Assembly (NCBI GenBank): GCA_038380795.1
Contig: CM076263.1
Coordinates: 9,538,709 to 9,602,708 of the forward strand
Direction of reading: 5' to 3'
Source: Pyrocephalus nanus
Taxonomy: Eukaryota > Chordata > Aves > Passeriformes > Tyrannidae
Length of the DNA stretch: 64,000 nt
Positions 1-11,032 of the stretch are shown in pieces. The notes under the pieces are model-generated. The model did no database searches. It had not been told where the DNA came from and saw only the letters and a program-made list of their open reading frames with translations. Position 1 is the stretch's first letter. Each line of letters begins with the position of its first letter. A program made the position numbers and the translations under genes.

Positions 1-361
1 GGACTGAGGGAAGGCGGCTGGGCAGCACCCTGGCTACTTAACACAAACCTCAGCTCAGCAGGCAACCCCACACAGACTAATAAGATACTGGCACATGTAG
101 CTCACAGAGCCAAGAACAGCCCCAAACTGGTGTGAACACCACTCTTTTAGAGAACCACAGCAAGGACAAGCAATGGAGAGGCTGGATAGAGTCTAAAGTT
201 GGGAACAAGCCACAGCATCCCAGAGAGCTTTTAGCAGTGACATCAAGGTGGCTGGAGGAAGGGAAATGTGCCTTGGCTCAGGTACCCTGTGCCCCACAAC
301 CAGGGGGCACCCATTCCCCTGCTCCCCCTCCACCTGTCCCATGGAGGATGGAGGGACTCAC

Positions 362-1750
362 CGGTGGGTGAATCCAGCCTGCCATCCTGCAGGAGGTCCT
401 GCCACACCTCTCTGCCCAATCCCGTGGGATTGAATGCTGTGAGATGGGTGACTCCCGTGCCAGCCTGGAGAAGGGAAGAGAATCATCAGAGGCTGGTACT
501 TTGGAGGGGCAGTCGCAGGCTCTCCACCCCCAGCAACAACACAGGGATGTCACACTGGCTCCCCACTTGCTGCCCTCCAACTCCAAACCTACTCACCTAC
601 TGCCCTGCAAGCTTTACCTACAGCTTCTTTCTTGTCACTTACCCACAAAGATGTTGCCCTCATGGAAGTCATGTCCCCACCTCTGAGATCAGGCAAGCAC
701 TGACAACCAGTGCTGGCCCAAGCCCATTGCCCACCCATCCTTTACCAGCTGCCTGGAAGCAGTTCCATTCCAGCCAGCAGAGATGCACAACCCCCAGCAA
801 GAGCCACACCACCAGGGCCAGCCCTTTACCTTCTCCTGGGCAGAGATGGCAAGAGTGAAGGGGTTCACACTCGTGGAGTGGTGCAGCAGGACTCCAGCAA
901 CTCACTCGCCTTCCTTCTTGAAAGGGCTCGTTCCAGCAGAACCTGAGCCATTTTTGTGGCAGGTAATACAAAATTCAGAAAAGGAGCCCTGGGCTAGCAA
1001 ACACCACAGCCAGTGAGAGAGAAACAGAAAGCAGCATTTAAGGCTCAGCTGGGTGTCTCATCCCTCAGCTGCCTGGCAGGTTGATGCAGGCTCACGTGCT
1101 TCGCTGGGGTAAGAGGAAGGTCAGACGAGTCAGCTGCACAGCCTGCCACCCTCGCCTGGGGCTGGGAGCCAGCACGAGCAGCGTGAGGGAGTGCTGAGAC
1201 ATCCCTTGCTGCCATCCCGAGCTCCCGCATTGCTCAGGGGGTTCCCCCTGCTTGGGACAACTGCTGAGCAGAGACACGGGGAAATGTTGGGAAAGCCCAG
1301 CTAACAAGCAGCTCTTCCCTTTGGCATGTCATCACCTCCTTACCTTATAGCCATGGGGGATGACGGGAGAGACCTGTCGGCAAGTGAGCACCACGTTCTG
1401 CCCCGGGAGCTCGTAGACCATCCAGGCCCGGGGGTACAGGGCGTGGTAAAAGGCATAGTGGCCACAGTAGCCCCAGTTCCAGCCCTGCAGAGTGCTGGGT
1501 CTCTCCACGGACAAGACCTGCTGGTAAACGGTCTGCTCCTTGCAACGCAGGCACACGGTGAACTGGGGAGGAGAGGAACATTTGTAGGGAATGAGATGAG
1601 CCCAAGGGCAGATGTCCCAACAGCCTAGGCTGCTGCAGCATCACTGACTCCCCCCACATACCCCGCTGCACCTACCTGGGTGGCAATGACCACTTCGTGG
1701 TGGTAAATGCCAGGATTTGGCTGCCAGCAGCAGAACTTGCCCCCAAAACG
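362..1750 (-). pseudogene. GBA2: GBA2 internal fragment, truncated and frameshifted
   Basis: Four blocks on the minus strand match consecutive middle exons of the non-lysosomal glucosylceramidase GBA2, a membrane-associated enzyme that hydrolyses glucosylceramide. Block 1750-1676 reads GGKFCCWQPNPGIYHHEVV. Block 1562-1344 (73 codons) includes [16 protein letters not shown] and [12 protein letters not shown]. Block 942-830 includes WNEPF and then LLHHSTSVNPFTLAI. Block 464-362 includes [17 protein letters not shown]. All have AG/GT borders. Two lesions are visible: the segment that in GBA2 joins the second and third blocks (the VGVFVWDVEN region) is absent, and within 942-830 WNEPF and LLHHS lie in different frames, with a stop codon in the second frame between them. 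No earlier GBA2 exons are seen upstream. Relative to CREB3 and TLN1 the fragment is inverted compared with the mammalian order. I infer a rearranged, dead partial copy; assembly error in a real gene is the alternative. Confidence 0.75.
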
Positions 1751-4700
1751 CTATTTGCCTAAAAACAAGTGAAAAAAAGTGTGTGAAACTTTGCACAAGT
1801 TATTTCCTGCCCAAAAAAATTCCGAAGTCAGTATCTGAGAGAACTAGGACTTGTTTGGGTCCCTAAAGCTGTTGATCTTCATTTCCAAGAGAATAATTGG
1901 CTGTAGACTTCTCAAGGCTGGTGGAATGGGAAGAGCAGCTGCTGGTGGTGCCATATCTGCACAGAGCTGAGCACTGGAGAGCCATTGTATGGATTATTTA
2001 TGCCCCGTGGGCAGTTGTCAGACCAAGGCTTTCTGGTGGTGATGGACAGGCAAACAACTGTGCTGACTGAAGGAAGGAGTGACTTTGTGTGTGGGGGAGA
2101 GTGATGAACCACTTCGTCTCTTGTGAAATAAGAGGGCAGTTTCAGGTGACTTTATCTGGGAGCAGCTTGTGCTGAACACAGTAGGATTTAATGAGAAATT
2201 AGCCTGTGGTGAGGCCCTCCTGTGTTTATCCTGGTGTGGGATTGGGGCTGTGCCTGGGGCTCCAGGTAGGATCTGACCCAGACTGCAGTAATACCCATTT
2301 GGGGAGGAAACAGTAAAGTAAAGGTGATGCACTCCAGAATCTCACTTGCATGTCCTAGCCTTGGACTTGGGTTGCTGAAGGTGACACTCTTCCCTGTCCT
2401 CTGGTGAGCTTTGAGCTCACTGGAGGTGGGACTGGTGAACTTTTCTCCTCTGTTCCTGTGAGCCTCCAGGTGTTTTTCCATGTATTTTGATCCCTTGCCT
2501 GGCTGGCAGCACTCCTGTTTGTGACCTCATTCATGTGCCCTTGCTGCATGCACAAGTCAGTAATGAAATGTAGGAGAAGCCTGTGACCCAGTCCTGAGGC
2601 AACTGTGCCCCAAAAGCTTCTGCCAGAGATGGCTGCTTCACAGCAGCACCTGGGCTTATATCCAGAGCCACACTGAGGAAGAACGTGTATGTGGATGCTT
2701 GGCTTTAGCATAGATGAAAGGGATTTGCTGATTTTCCTTTGAGTCTGCAAAGGTGTCTGGTTGAACTGTCCAGCCTCCCCTTGCAAGCTCCTGCCTGGTG
2801 TCATCACATCGTCTGCTTCCCCAGGCTTTGGTGTCACCAGACTGGCAAGCAGGGTCTGGCAAGTCCCTTGGCTGTGTTGATGAGCCTCCCAAATCTTCCC
2901 TTTCTTGCAAGTAGATGCTGTGGTTGCTCGATGATTTCTGCTGCACAGGCATTTCCTATTTTTATTGTCAATAAATTTAACAAAAGAGGCACAAAAGTTT
3001 TGTTTATTTTTGACTGTGTGAGGAGTGTTTTCATCTCTGTGCAGTCCTCCCTGTGCTGCTGCTCTACTTTTTGCTTGGCTGGCAGGTTGTTTTCATGCTC
3101 TGGTGCAGTTGGCTGGTTGCTTTTGATTTCTTTTTGTTTGTGTGGTTTCATTTTGGCTTTCTTTGCTCTTTTTTTCTGTTTTGGCAAGTGCTTGCTCAGC
3201 GTCTTAATTCAGTCTATTCTGGTAACTGTCTTAACATTTAGCCCCAGTGTTTGGAACCTTTTTTTCCCCTTATTGTAGGAGGGAGGTTTTTGTCCTGGTA
3301 ATCACCTGAAACAGTTGTTTACCCAGTGAGCACTGTTGACCTTTCACAAGTCTTCAACTTCCACTTTGGAAAAAAGTTTCGGGTATCTCCTGCCAGACAG
3401 AAAACCACCAGGGGTCGTGTGCTTCTGAATCTCACCTCTTCATCCCCAGTCTGCCCCTTCTCTCTCTCAAACTCCCCCACCACAGGGCATGACCCTTTGC
3501 TTCATCACCCGATTACAACACTGAAAGGATTAAAGTACTTTGGAAATCCCTCAAACTAGGCTATTTTTATTCTTCCCTTGAACTGAATTTCACTTGTACT
3601 TTCTTCCCCCAAAATTCCCAGCATTTACTCAAACAAAGCTGCCTGTATCCACAACATTCACTTTGCAGCTGCAAGATACATTCTATTGTCATCAGACCAG
3701 TTTGGCCGTAACTTTTGCCTCTGGCAGGAAATTACCTCAAGCCTCGCTGATCCTGGACTGACTGTTGGCCAACTCTGGCCAGTGTCCCACCTCTTGAAAG
3801 CATTGCAAAGCCTCCTATAGCTGGTGCCGAGGCTGAGAGAACAGGACAGTGGCCTTGCCAGAAGAAAGTCTGCGCCTCAGATAGTCCTCAGCCTGAGAAA
3901 TGAGCAGTGGAGGCCATGAAACAGATGGGGGTGGGGTGGTTGGCCAGGTCCCCAAAGCAAACTCCCAAGAGATGGGGGGGGGGGGGAGGGGGGTGTCAGC
4001 CAGTGACTGAGGGTGAGAAGCTGGTTTTGGAGATGCACTAGCCAGATGAGCTCTCAGCCTGCTGAGGAGGAAGGGTCATGGTTAGGTACAGGTAAACCTC
4101 CCCTGCAGTCAGCGGGCTGGGTAAGGTGGGGACACTTTCGTGTGTGTGTGTGTGAGGATGTTGGGATGGTGCACGCAGGCACGTGGGTCGGTAGTTGTGG
4201 CTGGGTGACACTGCACATGCTGACTGGCTCTGCCCCCGGAGGGCTTGTGGCAGATACAATCCCCAGGGGAGACCCGGCTCCCTGGACGGTGACAATCTGA
4301 GCCCAAGCAGCAGGTCCTGGTCTGGTACCATGGCCCCCCTCCCTGCTGACACCGGGGGCAGGCAGTGGAGAACATTTTAGGGGATAAATCACTTTAAATT
4401 CTTAATAAATTCGTCTGACTGTCACTGTTCTTCTTTATTGTCTTCTTTGCCAGGGGCCAAGCCAGAAGAGGGAGCCCTTGTTGCCCTCCTTTTTCCTCTG
4501 GGGCTGGGCTAGAGGGCCGGGGATGTGGGGAGAGGGCAAGACCTAATCGCTGCTGGCTCTTGTGGAGTTTTGCCAAAGGCACCAACCCACCTCCTCAGAT
4601 GTGATGGCAGACAAGACCTGCCCCTTGCTCGCTCCTCTGTTGCCTGCAGGGCAGGACGAGGCCAGGAGGCAGAAAAGGGCTTCTTGTAGTGAGCAGTTGT

Positions 4701-4869
4701 GCAACTGGCTGGCACTAATCAAACCATGTGTCCTTCTCCCCAGGGCGGGACACCTTGTTTCATTTTTCTCCTTTCTCTGTCAACACAGCACTTGAAGGCT
4801 ATGCCAGCCTCGTTAAGGAGGGGTGGGGTTTACCGAGATCCGCTGCCCTTGCTGTTGTGCCCCCAGAGG
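1751..4869. other. Intergenic, no gene recognised
   Basis: I see no exon series, RNA gene or complete mobile element. The stretch 2.9-3.25 kb is T-rich on the plus strand with an isolated AATAAA near 2970. Short open frames here have no recognisable protein features. Confidence 0.5.
3974..3993 (+). repeat. Long G run (13 G, A, 6 G)
   Basis: A near-uninterrupted guanine tract on the plus strand, a candidate G-quadruplex or slippage site. It lies in otherwise featureless intergenic DNA. Confidence 0.8.
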
Positions 4870-5497
4870 ACTGGGGCTTGTGTGGGTGCCTCGGGCAGTG
4901 ATGAGTCACATCCACCCCTCCTGCCTCCCCAAGCAGAGGGACATCTGTCCAGCGTGTATGGGGCTGGCAAGGCCCCTCTGTGTGGCACCAGGGACCGGTG
5001 GCATGGGCACCGGCTGATACAGCAGCTCCTCCTCCCAGGGAGGGCAAGGGAGAGCTGGGAGTGATGGATACCCTCCTACACCAAGGTGACCAACAGCACC
5101 CCCAGGGACAGCACAGCCAGAGCTGGCAGCCTCCCTGGTCATGCACGGGTCCTGTGGGATGGCATGGCATGGAGTGGGGTGCCATCAGATGCCACAGCAG
5201 AGCATGCAGCTCATCAGACAACATGGTGTGGCACTGCCAGGGCACACAACCCCTCATGCAGCCACCCTGAACTCTGGGACAACACAGCTCCCAGCATATT
5301 ACAGCTCAACAAGGCCAGACTGCCCCAGTGCTGCCCTTACCCTCCTGGCCGCAGCCTGGTGGGGGACGAGCAGGGCCAGGGTGAGCAGCAGCAGCAGCAG
5401 CAGCTGAGGGTCCCCATGGTGTTGGTGGTGGTGGCTGTGAGCGCTGCCCGAGCTCTGCCTGTGCTGCTGCCCTGCACCTGCTCGGCCCCTTTTCCAT
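4870..5497 (-). pseudogene. Orphan avidin-family exon 1 plus intron 1, inverted
   Basis: The minus strand matches gene B of this cluster (about 10900-11757 on the plus strand) from the 5' leader through exon 1 and most of intron 1. Shared marks are the GGGGCC-containing leader, ATGGGGACCCTC, a CTG repeat (six units here, eleven in B), CACCCTGGCCCTGCTCGTCCCC, a splice donor (GTAAGG at 5340-5335), the TGTTGGTCACCT block in the intron and GAGGCACCCACACA just before where exon 2 should begin. Homology then stops; exons 2 to 4 are not found. The leucine frame runs into the donor as LLTLALLVPHQAAARR, a good avidin-type signal peptide end, but the two nearest ATGs are in other frames. It is a non-functional duplicate fragment in opposite orientation to the six other loci. 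Confidence 0.7.
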
Positions 5498-8330
5498 CCC
5501 CTATGGGGATGCACAGGGGACCTGTGCAAAGCAGGGACAGGGTGCTCACCTGATCTCAGATGGAGCTGGGCAAACAAAAGAGCATCAAGGACATCACAGG
5601 GAGGGCAGGGGAGGTCTGGAGACACCACAAGTAGGGCAGGGGATTTCTGAGAACATTACAGTGAAGGGCAGGAGAGCTCTGAGGATATAAGGGAAGGAGT
5701 GTAAGCTGTTTCTGTCCACTTTGGAGCTTAGTGCTCTGTTAATCCTTAATTGCCTTCAGGGCTGGGGTAGGCAGCAGCCTGTACTACCTGTTGTGAACAT
5801 TCTTCCCCTACTTACTTGTCCTGGGAGCTGGTGCAGGCAGGGGATCACTGCAGCAGCCCAGTGCTGTCTAGTCGGTGACAAATGGGCCTTTCTTCACTCC
5901 CCAGGGGAGTGTTCCTGCGTCCATGTGGACAGAAGAATAACAATATCCAGGAAGGACAGACTGTCCCGGATATGGCTCCCCCAGACCAGCTGGTGTCATT
6001 CTGGCATGGCAGAGCCCACTGATGATGGAGAAGGACAGAGATGCCCTCCCTTGGGTTCAGCAGGGTGAGGCTGGTTGGGACAGGGGTGCTGAGACATCAG
6101 TGTGGCTCACCTGAAGTTTTCCCCTCCGCTTGTCTTGCGTTGGAAGCTACCAACAGCAGCAGCAACGTCCTGATCCAGCTGGAAAGGGACAAAAGCAGGC
6201 ACTGAAGCCAGCACAGCTTCTGACATGGCTGGTGTTGCTGCAACCCATTAGCATTATTCTTTAACCCCAGGCAACAGGCTGCCTGCAGGCTTCTTTTCAA
6301 AGGTTGGGGTGTTCAGTCTGTATAAAGGGATATTTCTGCTTTTTCCTGCTCTTTTGGCCCTATCACCTCAATAAATCTTTTATGTGATAGACTCAGCTTT
6401 CAGCAGCTTCTGCTTGGACACAGCTGCAGGCAGGGAGGACAGTCCTTGGTCACAGATTTTTGTTACAGTACAGCCCGTACTACTGTTTTTCAAGGCTGAT
6501 TCAATCCCAGTTAGAGGAAGCAAGTTGAATTATTTATTAACCCTTTCTTCTTATTATTCCTCCTTATTTTTCATACCCTCCTGATACACATGGGGTTTAA
6601 ACCGCAGCCCTGCCAATTTTTAACTTCTTCAGTGCTTTCTGTGTTGCATTTCTTCCCTGCCTGCCCACTGTCCCTTGCCCACTTCCTGCTGCACCAGGGT
6701 TCAGGAGTGGTATTGCAGAATTTAGCCCTAGCAATGATTCCCAGCTCCAAGCTGCTTTGCTCTCTGCCCTTTGGAGGGTGCAAACTCGTGGAGATACCCC
6801 AGCTCTTGGATTGTTTTATTTTTGGTCAGCTGAGACTGGTCAAGAAACCTGCCTCCTTGAACACTGAGCTGATCCCCGCACCTGGAATGTATGCTTGTGG
6901 GACAGTGAGTGCTACAGACAAGAAAAAATAAAGATTTTGGGCAGAAATAACCAATATTGTTTGTGTGATGTTAAACTGAACCTACAGCTGTGAATGAGCT
7001 CTGGGTTGCCAGGCATGGAGACCTTGCACTGTCCATCCCCAGGGTTCCTGCTGGAGCAGGAGCTCCCTAAACCACAGTGATGGGGATGGGGTGATAGAGA
7101 GGGAGTGATAACGAAGGGCAGATGGCAAGGATGTAATGGAGAGGGGGCGATGTCTGCCCCTCTTGCCCTCTAAAACCTTCCCAGACCAACCCTGACCTTT
7201 ATCACAAACGTCGGCCACACTCCAGGCAGCACCTGCTTGCCAAAAAACAGTCAGAGCAAACAGCAGCTATGTGGGAAAACATACCTTGTTGTGTAGTTAA
7301 TTTCCGAGACAGCAAACACTGGGACAGGAATGTCCTGCAGGCAGCCAGCTCTCTGAGCAGGGATCTCTTGCCAGAGGACTCTGGGGCTCCTGCAGAGAGG
7401 AGAGGGGTTGTGGAGAAGCCAGCAGCAGAAATGCAGGGCTCTCCAGCCTGGATAGCATCAAATTGTACTGTCAGAGAGAAACTGCGGCTCAAATGCGAGT
7501 CTGAAGAGAAAGCAAATTTTGATAAGTATTTCTGAGATGTTGCAAAGAGCTGCTCTGTCTCCATTTTTAAAAAATGACTATTTTCTGGTGAATAGGGCTC
7601 CATCACCTCTTGCCATGAGGATTGGGGGAATTAAAACACGTATTTTAGGAGACTGCCTTGAAAAAAATTGAGAAAAGGGTGAGAAACTCTGGCATGAACT
7701 CAGCCACTTCAGCCTTCCGGGCCAGCAACAACTATAACGTAAGGGGAATTATATAAATATGTACTTATAGTTATACAAGAATCCCTGCGTAAATACAACT
7801 TTTGTCAGCAAGACATGTCCAAGATATTCAGGAAATATTATTTTTTCATTAACTAAAAAATTTCCTTCCAACAAACACAAGCCAGTCTGTAAAAACAGCA
7901 GCAAACATTCATGTCAGCTCCAGGAGAGAGGGGACTGGGCATTTTGAGTGTGGGGGGCCAAAAGGCAATTCCCAAGGGATGGTGGGTGGGTTTACATGAG
8001 CATGCCTGGTGAGGAAGAGCAGGGTCAGCTGTGTGCTGTGGCCAGTCCTGAGGTGCAATGGCTCCTTGGCACTGCACTGACGTGGCAAGTAGGTGGCAGA
8101 ATGGACAACAGCTCCAGAGAGGGGTTTTCCCATCTCATCATTCCTGGTAGTCCTGGCAGAAGCTAGATTGGATCTGCAAGGTGCAGGGGGAGCAAGGAGG
8201 GGCGTTTTCAGCAGTTCTTTCTGGGAATGTCTGCTGCAATTACCCCCTCATATGGCTAGGAACCACGACTTTGGAAACACCCAGATTGCATAATGCCCTG
8301 GCCACAGCTGCCACGCACAGCCCTGGCAGC
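5498..8330. other. Intergenic, no gene recognised
   Basis: No exon series is recognised. AATAAA motifs occur near 6370 and 6928; the second follows an unremarkable 0.3 kb stretch that looks like a 3' end, but no coding exons can be tied to it. The interval 7.6-7.9 kb is AT-rich. The last few hundred bases are presumably the upstream region of avidin gene A. Confidence 0.45.
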
Positions 8331-8340
8331 AATAAAAAGG
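8331..8340 (+). promoter_or_regulatory. TATA-like element of avidin gene A
   Basis: AATAAAAAGG lies 86 bases upstream of the gene A start codon, a spacing close to that of the TATA boxes of genes C, E and F. It is a weaker match than theirs. Confidence 0.5.
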
Positions 8341-8416
8341 AGAAGGAGCAGGAGCATTGGCAGAGTCCTGCAAGGAGCACATCCACAGGTACATCAGCTG
8401 TCTGCCTGCTGCAGAG

Positions 8417-9724
8417 ATGGTGCAAGCAACTGCCTTTCTCCTGGTGCTCAGCCTGGCCCTGGGGGCTCACAGTCTCTCTCCAAGAAAGGTAAGAGCAGGT
8501 TTGGGATGCACAGGGCAGGGTGGGCAGGGTGGGCAATGGCTGCAGGCTGTGCTGTGGCACCAGTACTGAGTCCCTCCCCTCTGATCCAGTGCAACCTGAT
8601 TGGAAACTGGGTCAATGACCTGGGCTCCAGAATGGAAATCTTCGCTGTGGATCGAAATGGTGGCTTCTCCGGCTCCTACCTCACAGCTGTAACAGCCTCC
8701 ATGAACGAGATCAAGGTGTCACCACTGCAAGGATCTCTGCAACGCAAAAACCAGAAGAGCCAGCCCACCTTTGGCTTCACTGTAAACTGGTCCTTTTCAG
8801 GTACTTTCCCAATCTCCCTGGTGTGTCCCCAGACCTGCCCTGCCTCTCTGTTGTGATGCCCTGGAAGCTCTTCTGACCCTCCCTGCAATGTCCGTGCTGA
8901 CTCCCTGCCTTCCCCTCCACTAACCCCAGTGCTCTCATCCCTGCTGGTGCCCCTGATGCTCCACCATCCTTGTCCCTGGAGCTCCTTGGCTGTTGTCACC
9001 TCCCAGTCCCAGCGTGCAGGAGATGCAACAGAGGCTGAAGCCCACAGCTCTCTGCCCATCTCCATGCGAGACCCCCAGCCCTCTGAGCCTGCCTGCTTTC
9101 CCCATCCCCAGTGTTCCCAGGGGCCAGGGACAGCGGGGGTCTACTGTCCTGTGTGCTGGGACAGGCACGGACCTGCCACCCTGGCCATGCTCTACTCCAC
9201 CTCCTGTCCTGTCCCTGCAGACTCCATCACTGTTTTCACGGGACAATGCTTCTTGGACAAGGATGGAAAGGAGGTTTTGAAGACCATGTGGCTTCTGCGG
9301 TCACGTGTGGATGACATTGAAGATGACTGGAAAGCCACCAGGTGAGCTCCCTGTCCCTGGCCTGCACGGGTCCCCTGTGCATCCCAGGGCAGGGTGGGGG
9401 TTGGAGCTGTTACAAGTGAGTGGTTTGGGTTGCTTACAGTGCCACTGTCAAAGGTGTTGGCAAAAGCAGGTTTAATATCAGTTTGCAAAAGTGCAAGTTA
9501 GCAAAGTTTGATGGAAAGGATCACTCTACTGCTTACTGCAAGGGTAAAAACATGCAAAAATAACATCCTCTGGATGCACCATCCACTAAGGTGCAAATGC
9601 TATGGGAAAATATAGGGCTGGGTGGACATTTGGACCTTGTCACGTCCCATCCTTATATCTTCTTCTGTGTCCCTGCAGTGTGGGCACCAACATCTTCACC
9701 CGTGTGCGGCCGCAGATGGAGTGA
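8417..9724 (+). CDS. AVD: Avidin (cluster gene A), biotin pocket intact
   Basis: Secreted biotin-binding protein, 149 residues, with the four-exon avidin structure: 8417-8488, 8590-8800, 9221-9341 and 9679-9724. Exon 1 encodes a signal peptide (MVQATAFLLVLSLALGAHS) ending in RK, as in chicken avidin. Exon 2 carries CNLIGNWVNDLGS and YLTAVTAS; exon 3 GQCFLDKDGKEVL, TMWLLRS and DDWKAT; exon 4 VGTNIFTR. Using chicken avidin numbering, the contacts N12, S16, Y33, T35, T38, W70, F72, S73, S75, T77, F79, W97, W110 and N118 are all present; only T40 is serine. The C4-C83 disulfide pair is kept. The N17 glycosylation sequon of chicken avidin is lost (RME instead of NMT). AATAAA lies at 9807-9812. Of all copies here this is the best candidate for the true avidin orthologue; from family knowledge the protein is tetrameric and found in egg white. 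Confidence 0.92.
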
Positions 9725-9848
9725 GGAGGGCAGCAGGGGAGCTCCCAGGTTGGCAGCAGCACCCAGGGGGGCGGTCCCCACTCCTGCCCCATGACTCGTT
9801 TCTCCCAATAAACCCTTGTTGCAAATATCCACTGTCTCCTGTCATGGC

Positions 9849-10620
9849 ATTGAAAAACGTGGAATATATAAAAAATATTCCTAAGAACGTATGTTCTCTG
9901 ATGTTTGATCTTTTTATGCTTTCAAGCTTGATCAATAAGTAAGGAAATTTAATCCATGAGACACATAGCAGCTAACAAGCTCTAAGTGATATCCAGGTGT
10001 TAGAGATACAAATTACTTCTCGATAGAATTGCCTCGTTATGGTTTAGGGTTGGCCATGCTTCAGTGATCTCAGACCTAGCAGGGGGTTAACAAATCTTCG
10101 GAAGAAGGATGCACTACTGATAGTGAAAAAAGAGTACAGAATTTACGGGCCACAAGGACGTTTGGCAGAACCCTCAAGATAAGGAAGAAAATGATATGGA
10201 TAATGCAGCAACTGTGCCGAATCAACTCCAACTGGGTAGAAAGTAATTCTGGCAGGGGGAGATCAGGTGACCACTGACTTACTGCCCACTGAGTCCAGAA
10301 ACCCACTGACTCAAAAGAGGAGAAAGACTGAGCCTGCAGACTACTTAGCATGAGAAATCAGGGAATCGCTAATGAAAAGCACATAGAGTACTAATTACTG
10401 GATGAACCATGTACCTTGTAGCCAAAGAACATTAATACCTTTGTTTGCTAAAATGTGTAAACAATAAAAAGTTTTGATAGCCGATATGCTTGATTTGTAG
10501 AATACCACTGAGCACCCAGGCTTGTGCAACTCTGAAATAAATAATCAATGTCTCTGTCGAGTCTGTAATAATTGGGCTTGTTGCACACTGGGGAACAAAT
10601 CAAATTATTCTGTACAACAG
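9849..10620 (+). mobile_element. Possible solitary retroviral-type LTR
   Basis: An AT-richer block of about 770 bases starts 37 bases after the gene A polyadenylation signal. It has no avidin similarity and no open frame. The nine-base word TGTCATGGC occurs at both edges (9840-9848 and 10621-10629), which could be a target-site duplication or two related element ends. The 3' part has an LTR-like layout: AATAAA motifs near 10464 and 10536 followed by a short T/G-rich tail. No terminal inverted repeats were found. The class is uncertain; another repeat type is possible. Confidence 0.4.
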
Positions 10621-10977
10621 TGTCATGGCTCAGCACACTCATTCCCACTTCCCCCTCTCCATGGCGTCACACAGTCCCTTCTGTTGCCACACCTGAGGCC
10701 CAATGAGTGTCCCCTGCTGTGACCCTCCACGGTCCTCTTTTGCAGCCCTGCCACCGCACCGTGGTCCTCAGGACCCCCACCTGGCCCAGGGGAGCCAGAC
10801 CCTGCTCAGCCTGGTGCAGTGGCCAGTGGCCAATCTCCTACTGGGTGTCCTTTGGCAGGAGGCCCGGCAGGGGTGGCCACTGCCCACCCACAGACCCCTC
10901 TGCTGTGAAAGGGGCCGGGTGGGCGCGGGGCAGCAGCACAGGCAGAGCCCAGGCAGCGCTCACAGCCACCACCCCCA

Positions 10978-10994
10978 ATGCCATGGGGACCCTC

Positions 10995-11032
<38 letters not shown>

